Source: Certhia americana (lineage: Eukaryota > Chordata > Aves > Passeriformes > Certhiidae). Taken from it: a stretch of 64,000 nucleotides of DNA. Positions within the stretch are counted from its first letter, which is position 1. Each line of letters starts with the position of its first letter. The position numbers and the translations under genes are program-made. The DNA is taken from positions 82,475,410 through 82,539,409 of the forward strand of contig CM031858.1 of the NCBI GenBank assembly GCA_018697195.1, written 5' to 3'. The notes beneath the pieces are model-generated. The model worked only from the letters and a program-made list of their open reading frames with translations. It made no database searches and was not told where the DNA came from. Of the stretch, positions 24,820 to 34,500 are shown piece by piece.

Positions 24820-25539
24820 TGTCTTGGTTTGGAAAGACAGGGACCAAAGAAAAGGGAAACTTCCCTTGGGGTTTGTTATAATTCCAAAATTGAAGGAGAG
24901 GTCTTAGGCAACGATAAGGAGGGTAGGAATAACAGTTCTTTACTAGTTAGTCTAACAAGGTAAATTAACAATAATTACAATATTGACAACAAACAGAACT
25001 AGAGGAGAAAAAAAACAAAAAAACCCCAACAAATCAGTCACAGTTCTTCCTCTGGTAACACCCCCCCACCCCCCTCAGTACCGTCACAAGCAAATAGGCT
25101 AGCGGCAGCTCTAGGAGGGTGAGATGATTCCGAGGGTTCACAGTGGCTGGAGCTGTTGGAAAAAAGTGTCCCGGCTGGCAGGGGCTGTAGAAACACAGCG
25201 TGGGGAGACCTCGAGCAGAACTGAAGAAACCGTGGGTGCAGGGCAGGGAGGAAACGGGTTCCCAAAAAATCCCGGGGGACACACGAAGAGACCGGTGGTC
25301 CGACGGAGTCCGAGGTGAAGGGAAAAGTGAGAGCTCTCCGCCTCGCCGAGACGAGCAGCCCTGGCCGTCCCCCCTAGAGCGGAAAAACTGCCCCTGAGCG
25401 AAGTGGAATCAATGTCTCTGCCTTAGCTGCTTCCTTTGTTTGCTCCCGAGCACCCATAAGTACCGAAAAGCACCCAGCCATTAGCTTCTTAGCAACTTCT
25501 GGGAAAAAATTCTATAAGAAATCAACCCAACCCCCAACA
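24820..25539. mobile_element. Complete 720-bp solo LTR of an endogenous retrovirus
   Basis: It begins TGTCTTGGTTTGGAAAGACA, a start well known from passerine LTRs, and ends CCAACA, giving TG...CA ends. GGACA flanks it on both sides. A 5-bp duplication fits ERVL- or ERV1-like integrases better than the 6 bp usual for ERVK. About 25060-25440 is GC-rich with many CpGs, unlike the surrounding DNA, and carries several chance open frames on both strands. No AATAAA is visible in either direction, so the transcriptional orientation is left open. The AT-rich third (24880-25020) and a C-rich tract (25061-25077) separate the two halves. No retroviral gene sequence adjoins it, so recombination between two LTRs removed the provirus. 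Confidence 0.9.
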
Positions 25540-25544
25540 GGACA
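25540..25544. repeat. Target-site duplication GGACA (right)
   Basis: Exact repeat of 24815-24819, directly after the CA end of the LTR. Confidence 0.88.
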
Positions 25545-27042
25545 AAAATGAGTTAATTCAAACATATTTGAAGGAAAAAGACATGTTCTAATGCTACAAA
25601 TATGCACTGTAGTGTTTATATCTACCTGATCTCTGTGATAAAGACAATATATAGCCACAACTGTTAATGAAAGACGCTCTTCCTTTTTATCATTTTAATT
25701 CCTAATTATGAAGGCTACTCAAACTAAACAAAATAAACCTTATAAGGAGTAAACACAACCTATTTCAGCAGATAAGACTCTTAAAGAAACTACAAATATC
25801 TCCTTCACAGAGACATCATGCCCTGTAGAATCCAGGGGAAAGAATGAAAAATCCTTGACAACTTTTCTTTCCAACCTGCACTCTTGCTCCCATTTGCACT
25901 GTCTGGGGTTTGGAACACCTCAACATTTTTTTCAGCATATGGTTTGAGCAAATGGTATCAACTAAAACCTACTTTTCCTGTCTTTTCCCATAGAAGCTAA
26001 AAAATGCCCTTTGATTGCTTCATGTTTAACAACCTTATGCAGTATACTTGCCTATGTATCCTGAAGACTTCTATCAAATTTGGATGAACCGAAAACAGAA
26101 TCTGAAACTACGAAAGAATGTCTTCATCTATCAGAAACCTTTGTGTGGTGGTCAATGGATGACTATAGTTGAAATAAAAACAGCTACATTTTCAGGTTCA
26201 GTCTTCATTTATGTGTCTTTTTCTATCTTTTGTAGATAAAAAAAAGCAGTTCTACACTTTTTATATTGGTCATGATTTCCTAGCCTCTGCCTCTAAAGCT
26301 GTAACATTTCATAAATTTTAGTTTCTGCTAGTTTGACATGTATCTAACCATGCTTAGTTCCTAAGCACAATTAGAATGCATCAGAGAATAACCTTAATTC
26401 AGAGAATAACTTTAATCAAAGAAGTAAACACAGTTTTGTAACCTTTAGGGTTTTCAAATTAAAGGATTTTGACAGCGACAGGTATTTTTCAAAAGCTGCG
26501 TTCTCATGTTAAATTTCACAAGTTATTTGATAATTTTGGAGTGCTGAATCACATACATCACTAATATACAGAAACAGACCACAAGCAAATCTTACTTCAT
26601 TTTAAATAATTATATCCAGAATAAATATGCAAGAAGTATCACAGAAACCATTGATTTTTAAAAATGCATCTGCCACTGCTATGCGTCTAGTAAGGATGTA
26701 CAGAACATTCTGAGACAGAAATGTAAAAATCCCAAGATGATGGAATTCATCCCTCTGGAAGTACAGCATATGTTATACTACACTTGAGTCAACAAATTGG
26801 CATTTCTGAAAAGATAGATGAAACTATGATTCCTAACATGTATCAACAAGGTTTGATATAGTTTTAGAGCACGGAAGTAATTTTTCAATATGATTTTAAA
26901 TGTTCAACTAGAACCAGTAAAATTGAAACAGCATGGCAAAAACAATTTTCAGCAGTATTATATCTGTGTGTGATTAACACGAACAGCACATCTGACTTAT
27001 TCTTGGCTGTTTCAGGTTTATGTGGAAAGGTTTTGGTAATGC
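25545..27042. other. Non-coding AT-rich DNA
   Basis: No gene or repeat family was recognised apart from an 18-bp tandem duplication at 26381-26416. Confidence 0.55.
26381..26416. repeat. 18-bp tandem duplication
   Basis: Two copies of tcagagaataaccttaat, the second with a single C-to-T change. Confidence 0.9.
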
Positions 27043-27425
27043 AAAGGCTGAGAGGTGGCTTAGTTTGGGGAAGAGAAGACTCAGGGGAGACCGTGTTGCT
27101 CTCAACAGCTACCTGAAAGGAGGGTGTAGCTAGGCAGTGCATGGGTCTCTTCTCTCAAGTAACAAGAAATAAGACAAGAGAAAGTGCCCTCAGGTTGCAC
27201 TAGGGGAGGTTTAGATTGGATATTCAGATAAGATCCTTCACCAAAATGGGTGTTAAACACAGAAACAGGCTGCCCAAAGGAACACTTGAGTCACCATCCC
27301 GGGAGGCAATTAAAAGATATCCAGATGTGGCACTTGGGCACATGGTTTAGTGGTGGACTTGACCATGCTAGGTTAATGGCTGGACTAGATGATCATCAGG
27401 GTCTTTTTCAATTCAAATTACTCCA
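27043..27425 (+). mobile_element. CR1 LINE 3' end
   Basis: It follows the CR1 3' UTR from ggctgag...gaagactcaggggagacc, through gctacctgaaaggagggtgtag, ggtctcttctctcaagtaac, ggggaggtttagattggatat and aaacaggctgcccaaagg, to gctggactagatgatcatcag. It ends without the usual ATTCTATG repeats, so the 3' tip is lost or decayed. About 380 bp, 5'-truncated. Confidence 0.92.
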
Positions 27426-27490
27426 CTACTGTGTAAAAAGCTTCCAGAAGCTGTGGGGCTTACAATTCTGTGTCTTTGAAACTTCATAGC

Positions 27491-27799
27491 TGAAGGCCTG
27501 TCAAGATCCTTTCTTTCCAAAGGAAAGCTTCTCATTTTCCCAAGAGAAATTTTGTAAACATAGTCTCCGAACAATATTCTTTCTCAAAACAACAGGTAGT
27601 GTTTTTCATCCTTGTTTTTCATAACATAGAATATATTGTTTCTCTTAATTAGCCAATGGTAATAGGGAAGGTGGTGTTCCTATTCACCAATCACTTTTTA
27701 CTTAGTGAAGTACCTTATATAAGGTTCTCCATTTGTTAATAAAGGTTCCTCTTTTCAGCCTTCTGATGTACTTATTTGGAGTGTGTGTGTTTCTGTTCA
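27491..27799 (+). mobile_element. Probable short solo LTR with promoter-like core
   Basis: The layout is that of a compact avian retroviral LTR: CCAAT at 27653 and 27687, TATATAA at about 27716, AATAAA at 27738-27743, then a T- and GT-rich stretch. Plausible ends are TGAAGG at 27491 and TTCTGTTCA at 27799, but no matching target-site duplication was found, so the limits are approximate. It sits between a CR1 and an ERVL-type LTR whose 5' end is missing, and it may have inserted into or displaced that end. Confidence 0.55.
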
Positions 27800-27810
27800 T
27801 AAATTAAAGC

Positions 27811-28350
27811 AACGAGAAGCTTCTTCCATGTCAAACAGAGCAAATGACATGATTTCAAGGTGGACTTCTGCTGGCCGAGGTAGAGTCCATCCACTGACAG
27901 AGGTAGCACCTCTAAGGAAATGCATTTTAGAAGGTGGGAAAAGAAAGCTGCACAACTTCATCCAGAGAAAGGACTGATAATATATGAGAGAAGCAGCCCT
28001 GCAGACACCAAGGTCAGTGGTGAAGGAGAGGGAGGAGGTGCCCCAGGCACTGCAGCAGAGAGGCCCCTGTGGCCTGTGGTGAAGACAATAATGAGAAAGG
28101 CTGTCCATGCAGCCCATGGGGGACCATGCTGGAGCAGATTTGCTGGCAGGGCTTGTGACCCCAGAGGCTTGTGACGCCACTGTTCCTGAAAGACCACAAC
28201 ATGTGGGGTAGACCCCACAGTGGAATGGGGAGAGTGTCAAGAGGAAGAAGCAGAAAGGACAATGTGTGATGAACTGACCACAACCCCCATTCCTATTCTC
28301 CTGTGCCTGGTGGAGGAGGTAAAGAAATCAGAAGTGAAGTTAGGCCTAGA
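27811..28350 (+). mobile_element. ERVL-type LTR, 5' and 3' truncated
   Basis: Same family as the minus-strand LTR at 2132-2879. Landmarks in order are gagaagcttcttccatgtca, gtagcacctctaagg, ctgcagacaccaaggtcagtg, ggcaggctt/gtgacccc units, and gatgaactgaccacaaccccc. Within this window, 28250-28345 aligns to the reverse complement of 2400-2500. The first ~80 bases of the family consensus and everything after the 'agaagtgaagttagg' point, including the AATAAA region, are absent. Open frames here (27797-28240 minus, 27920-28174 plus) are by-products of the GC- and purine-rich LTR. Confidence 0.75.
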
Positions 28351-29923
28351 TTACTTGTTTATGCAGTATTGCAATTTCTATGTAATAATCCCGCTATTGA
28401 TGAGAAATGTTGCTTTGACTAGCTATGGATAGTCCCATCAATACTAAAGTTTTTCTTCTGGGAAATACAGGTTGAGGTTTAGTGATATAACAACAGTGTG
28501 TGGGAATGAACAGCACTATTAACTAAGACAGTTCAATTCATAGCAAACACTTTTCCTTGTAGTGTAACTTCACTTAAGCCAGTGAATCTACCCTGACAAG
28601 AAAATCACAAGAATTAGACATATACCTGACTTGCTTTTCAGAAGTGCTGAATCTTTAACAGCTTTCACTGTAACTGCTAAAATAAGTACCTGCAACTGGA
28701 TTTAGGAGCTTTGTTAGTAATGAAATTTCTCTGCCATTGACTCTGCTAAAACTTTCGCAAATGAAATTAAGTGAATATATTAGGGAGGGATGATCAAAGC
28801 TGCATTGTGGGATCTCTTTTTAACTAAAGTGGGTATTACTGAAGTCCAGAAAACTGTGAGTGTTTAGTGCCTTGAAAAATAAGATCACTTGATTTTTAAA
28901 TACCTGGCCTTTGTCATTAAAGATTGAACATTGTAACTTTACATAGTGTATATACTAGTGTACATATATCATACAAATATATAAGCTTTCTATAGTTCCC
29001 CTATCAGTAAAACAAACATTATCCTTTCTTGCTGCATCTCTGAAAACTATTATGAAACCAAGTTGGGAAGTGAAAATTAAATTCTTCAGAATATTTTTTT
29101 TCTAACTTTCAAAGACTTTTTTCTATAATAACAGCCGTTTGTCAAAGATCCAGTTTGCTTGAGCAACTTACGCACGATGAAATAGAATAAACAAAGAGGA
29201 AATGTGATTAGGCAAAAAAAAAGCATTTCAAGGGCTCTCCAATGAAAACACTTGGTCAAATATAATTTACTGACTAATTCATCTAAATTTTTTGCTTTTG
29301 AGCATCATAAGCTGGCCTTTGATATCAAGGATATATGCAAGGCAAAGACATATCAGCAAGAGCAACATAGTAACTTATTAATTGACAAGGTGAAATGTTT
29401 GATAAAAGATGGTTATTGCATACATATCTTAGAGTTATCTATTTAACAACTACTCACCTCCTACCTCCCTGAGCCCAGCCTAACTCATCCATGACAGTGA
29501 GAACTGTAACTCTTATATAATGGAACCTTCATGACACATACAAACATTCTGGAATATTTTAGATCTTAATTTTTTTAAGTCAGGAATATTTTCTGAACTC
29601 AGGTTCATGTATAGCTTTATAATTCTTTCAGTTAACATTGAATACCAAGAAACTCAAAGCCTTTTGCCTGAAATATTATTTCTGTTGAAAGAGTGCTGGC
29701 ATATGTGTAAAAGCCTATATGTTTTCTTGAATTCAGGATCCATAGTTTGTGAGCTCCAATGTGTGTTGATTCAACCAGAATCCTTGTTGAGCTTTCAGGT
29801 TTCAGTGCTAATATTTCTGAAGGCAAACAGCTTGGTAGCTTGAAGTCTTAACCATTTCTAAAGGATGGACATCAAAAAATGTGTAGTTTGGAGTGACCCA
29901 GGTGATAGGATTACTCCAGAGCT
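28351..29923. other. Non-coding AT-rich DNA
   Basis: No gene or repeat family was recognised. Small open frames (up to 78 codons) carry no domain. Confidence 0.55.
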
Positions 29924-29927
29924 ACAG
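29924..29927. repeat. Target-site duplication ACAG (left)
   Basis: ACAG precedes the LTR start TGATGCC and recurs at 30371-30374. Confidence 0.8.
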
Positions 29928-30370
29928 TGATGCCTTCTGGAGTCTGACATGGAACAGAGACTAGACAGGGCGAAAGGATAAAGCAGGTATTTATTAAAAG
30001 GCCTCAATGGATACACCTGAGCAGTGCAAGAGCCTGGTTGGACTACACCCAAGATGCACTCCAAAATGGTCACAAGATGTATGATGGATTTCGAGGTTTT
30101 ATAAGTTTTGGTCCATATTGGAGTTAATTGTCCAATTATAGTTTCAAGTTATGAAGCTCCATCTCCCTATTTTTTCTTTTCACTTCACTGTTGTTTTTGT
30201 TCTTGAGCTTGAAATTTGTATTGGTTGCCCTTGGTCCCAAGTTAGAAAAGGAATTGTTTTTTCTACCTGCTCTGAAGAGAGCTTAGTAGCGCTCAAAATG
30301 AAACACAGAACTACACACTAAAAGAGCGCAGAATATTAAAAAAACATAAAAGCTAAAACTTAAGGCATCA
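29928..30370 (-). mobile_element. Complete 443-bp solo LTR of an avian endogenous retrovirus
   Basis: The ends form a perfect 7-bp inverted repeat, TGATGCC...GGCATCA, flanked by ACAG on both sides. On the minus strand AATAAA falls at 29995-29990, followed by the phrase 'tacctgctttatcc' and then the LTR end, as in a known passerine LTR; that sets the orientation. The 4-bp duplication is typical of ERV1-like integration. No internal retroviral sequence adjoins it. Confidence 0.9.
29990..29995 (-). promoter_or_regulatory. LTR polyadenylation signal AATAAA
   Basis: TTTATT on the plus strand, about 60 bases from the 3' terminus of the minus-strand LTR, which is the expected place for the R-region signal. 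Confidence 0.75.
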
Positions 30371-30374
30371 ACAG
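30371..30374. repeat. Target-site duplication ACAG (right)
   Basis: Exact repeat of 29924-29927 directly after GGCATCA. Confidence 0.8.
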
Positions 30375-31439
30375 GATACAGGCCTCTGTTCTTTCTCAGT
30401 GTTAAATGCATCAGTTCAGGGGGAGACAATGGCCCCTGACCAAGTGGGCCTACGAGTATTATCTCCTTCTAGAGGACTCTAGCTCTGTCTGTCTTCTGCA
30501 GAACTTGTCTCTGTCCCATGGCACTGTGACACTGGTAGTAACAAAGCAAAGGCTGTGCTGCAGCCCACCAGAGCTTGTGAAGACACATCTGTAACAGAGA
30601 CACAAACTATTCTCAGATAAGGCTGATATATTGCTTGTGACAGATAAGGCTGAAGCGTTGCATGTGGCAGCAAGAGCTGACGCTGCTCATCCTTACTGCA
30701 GGCTAGGATGTGTCCCAGGACCATAGCTGGGTTTTGTTCTGCAGGCAAAAAAATAGATGCAGTCCAACATACATCCTGAGGCTGCATCAAAATATGTGAA
30801 TAAGAAGAGAAGCAGAAGCCCAGAGGAAGCTGTGAACTGAAATTGTCTGGCAGTGTAGTCTTTATGACTTGAGACAATAAGCTCTCCTGATCTGAAGAAG
30901 AAAGGCCTTGGGATTCTGGAGAGTCCTAGCTTCCAACAGTATCTTTAGGAACCTAGAGCATATCCTCAGCTTGAACAGAGATTCACAGGCAACTATTTAT
31001 TACTCACAGGCATCTTTCTGTCTCCAAGTAAAGACTTGGAAATGTAGAATGTGAATTTTGGCTAGAAGAAGGCCTCACACACTTTCATGATTGACAAAAT
31101 AACAATTTAATGTGGACATCTTCTTTAGAAATGCAGAGCCCTGTTTCCTTAAAAGTCAGCTGGGGAACTACACTGTGTAGGAAATCCAAGGAAATCATCT
31201 CATAATTTAATGGGTTTAAAGTTCAAAGAGGTGTGAACTAAAAGTAAATTTGGCATACATAAATATTTCATATACTAGACACAACTATAGGAGTAAAGGA
31301 AAATTTCAAGTCAGAAAGTAGTTATTAGTGGAGCAGTATTTATTTTCAAAGTAGACCCAAATTTGCCTGCTGATATTTACACTTTCTACAATTTTCATTA
31401 TCTTCATTGTTTTGTCTTGAAAGGAGCATATGTGGGCCC
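30375..31439. other. Non-coding DNA with a duplicated GATA-site unit
   Basis: No gene was recognised. A 132-codon minus-strand open frame (30479-30877) has no known domain. The tandem unit at 30614-30667 is listed separately. Confidence 0.5.
30614..30667. repeat. 27-bp tandem duplication carrying AGATAAGG
   Basis: Two head-to-tail 27-mers, each starting cagataaggctga, the rest differing at several bases. Each carries a consensus GATA-factor site (AGATAAGG) in the same phase. Confidence 0.8.
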
Positions 31440-31570
31440 CTTTGAACAAAACTGTTCTTAGATTTTCGAAGGTGTGTTCAAATTCAAAAAATTAGTAACT
31501 TATCTATAATGGTAGAGGTGGGACTCGAATTCTTATACTAGACCTACAGATGCCGGTATATTTTCACTTT
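31440..31570 (-). mobile_element. MIR-like SINE fragment (ancient)
   Basis: On the minus strand it contains TTCGAGTCCCACCTCTACCA, which parallels the MIR core TTCGAATCCC..CTCTGCCA next to the tRNA-derived box B. The plus-strand landmarks attagtaactt...tggtagaggtgggactcgaa follow the MIR antisense order. Divergence is high, as expected for an amniote-wide relic. Confidence 0.55.
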
Positions 31571-34500
31571 GAAGTTCTGAACATCATAAAAATTATCAAA
31601 GTGAATATTTATTAGTGGAAGCATACAGCACTTCTTTGTTTCTCAATTCACTGGCTTATTAATTTTGCAACTACCACTGATTTCTTATTTCCTTAAAAGC
31701 TAGGTAAAACATAAAAGATTAGAGTCTAATAGAGATTCCAGAGACAGATGATAGCAGATATATTCTACACAATATTTAGTATTTCCACACAGAAATATTT
31801 TCCTTCTGCTGCTTAAAGCACAATTTTAATTTTAATAGTAAAATAAGAACTGTACAGAGGTCTTCATGGTGACCCACATAGCTCCCAAAATAGTCCTCTT
31901 GCTCTTTCAATTTGATTCTTATGACTTAAATTCTCTAGTGTTGCACAAAGAGCAAAAGGTTTCTTGCAGCAAGATGAAAGGAAGATGCCCTGAGAGAGAT
32001 GGCAGGTTCCCCAAATATCAACAAACTCTAACCTAAACAACTTTGTTCCATGGGAAAAAACCCTTAATCTCCATTGAATACTTAGGCATCTGTGTTACAT
32101 TTTGAGGCCATGCGTGATTCATCACACCATGATATTTTCTATTCTGGCATTCTCTTTCATGTTTTGGAGTTTCCAAAAGATATTGCAAGCATTCCCACTC
32201 CCTGCTTCTGGAGATGTCATGTACCATGAACTCCATCAAAGAGCAAATGCAGCCAGTTCAGACATTAAGGGATTTCCCTTATCCAACTGCTGAAATCTTC
32301 CTAACACACTAAAGGCCCAACCAAGCACATGATACCTGGAAGGTAACCAGCAGAGCTGGTATTACAGGAGACAAGCCAGCACACCACCACTGGCACTCCA
32401 GCGCTAAGCAAGATGAGCATGTTCTGCTGTACAGCGTGTTATGCAGTGTTGGCCCATCACTGGAAGGATACATAACCACATCCAGGGCAGGCACAGGCTT
32501 GGGACAGGACAGAAGGTGCTGCTAGAAAAAAAAACCAACACAATGCTGACAATCAGTGTCATTGAGCTCCTGAGCACATACCTAGATGTCTTCCAAGAGC
32601 TAGCCATGCAGCCAGTACACTAACACTCCACAGACCTCTTGCACATCCAAGCAAGATACAGGGAAGAAAGAAGCAGCCTGTTTTCTAGGGTAGAGGACCA
32701 TATTGCCCACCTGGTTATTTGGTGTACTTAAGGAGGGGCTCTTTGGGAGATAGCTGGCATCCTAGTTGCACTCTGGAAGAGGTTAAAGAATTTCTACGTT
32801 AATATAAAAATGTGCAAAGGTAAAAACTGTGTCCAATTTAGGTTACAGTATTTAATTTAACTTTTCTGCGTGGGTAGTATAACAGCTATTGCCCCACTGT
32901 TGTCCCATCTCATGTACAAATACAGATGGAACTTTGTCTCTCATTCTTCATAACCCCACTTGGCAACCTCTTGTTCCTCTCAGTGTATATTTCATGTTTT
33001 TATTGGCCTGAATTAATGATATCAACCCTTCAATAAGATGCATTTCTCTCCCATAATTTGAAGAAGAGGAAGCTCTTCATCTGGTAAGATGTCTCCAAGT
33101 ATTCAGAATCCCAAGCCTGCAAACCTATTCTCTACCTAGTAAGGAATCTACCATGTGAGAGTCATCACTTGGTTCTGACCACAACTTCTGAGATTTCTTG
33201 CCCTGCACTTACAACTGGGTTTTTTTTCCATCTCTGGAATATACTGATAAAGGAATTATCGTAATGACATGCCTGTGATCATCCCTTCTTCACAGTAGCT
33301 CATAAAGAAGCACACACAGAGAAGCTGGAGTGGGTGAAGGAATTCAGACTTGTGTTGAATACTGATAACTCTCCTGGAGCCACCTGCAGTGAAGAGCTCA
33401 TTGGCTGGATTTTTCCTGCTGCTGGGTGTGGTAATGAATGAATGTCATTTTTAGTAAGCACAGAACACAATTAATTTTTCCAACACATTTTGCAAGAGTG
33501 GTGGAAAAAAAATCAGTGTGAAATGACTTTTTTTATTTACCCCAAAAAATAGCCATTCCATCTGGCTTTCTGAAGCAAGAGAAACTGCCTGCTCCCCAGG
33601 GAAGATACATGCAATACCAAGAATTCTAGTTCGTGTTTTAAGTAGCAACAATTTTCTCCTCCATACTCAGCTCTACTACAAGGCTTTTTCCCTATTAACA
33701 AATATGTAAAGGATTTGCTAATACAGGAAAAGCACTATCCATTTTCCCTTTTTAACCTCCTGAGCTCTGAAGTGTTGCTTGTTAGCAGAATAAGGAAGGC
33801 ACTGTAGGCTTAGTACACAATAGCTAATATTTTGTAAGCTCTAACCAATTTCTAAAGTTCTATCTGCTGCAGCAGTTCAGTGCTTCTTAGAACAAAATTA
33901 TTTTTCTCTGTGTTTTTTGGTATTGGACTTACACGGCCAAAATATTGCAGCTGAGATCAACATGAGATAGAATGAGAAGACAAAAACAGTGGGAATTGTG
34001 TCAGGAATATAAGAAAGATGAAGCAGGTACACTTCACTACCTATTAAATTAATGTGGTTTTTTTGTAATGGCATGCAAGTGCAAGAAAATTATCTCCTTT
34101 TCTTCCTTTCTTTGTTAAGAAACAGCTTCCTGTACCCTTATCTATATGAGTCTAAGATAAATTTGTATGTGCTTTCCTTATTTAATTAACTGAATCTCAA
34201 GTATAGCAGTGGTGAGCTAAGGAAAGAAAAATAATATGGATACATACCACGTTAAAAGTTTTGATTGAGAGAAGCTCTTTAAATGATACCAAAGAATTGT
34301 GTCATACTTTCTGAAATGGTGACTAATGTGTTCCCCAGTGGGGCACAGAACCAAAATCAATGACAATAGATTAACTTTAATATGCTGGATGTAATGGTTA
34401 CATTTTGGAAGGAACATTATCTCAAATTGGCTTTCGCCATGCTACTAGAACAAATGAGGCCAATACTTAGAAGTTAAATGCCTTCCAATCCATTTAAATG

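Noticed and set aside
25034..25397. Five overlapping frames of 64-82 codons
   Set aside because: They are all in the CpG-rich core of the 720-bp solo LTR; no retroviral gene belongs there.
27797..28283. Frames of 84-147 codons on both strands
   Set aside because: They fall in an ERVL-type LTR, whose GC- and purine-rich sequence has few stops.
31515..31535. tRNA gene suggested by the box-B-like ttcgagtcc on the minus strand
   Set aside because: There is no box A, anticodon arm or acceptor stem; the context fits a MIR-type SINE relic better.
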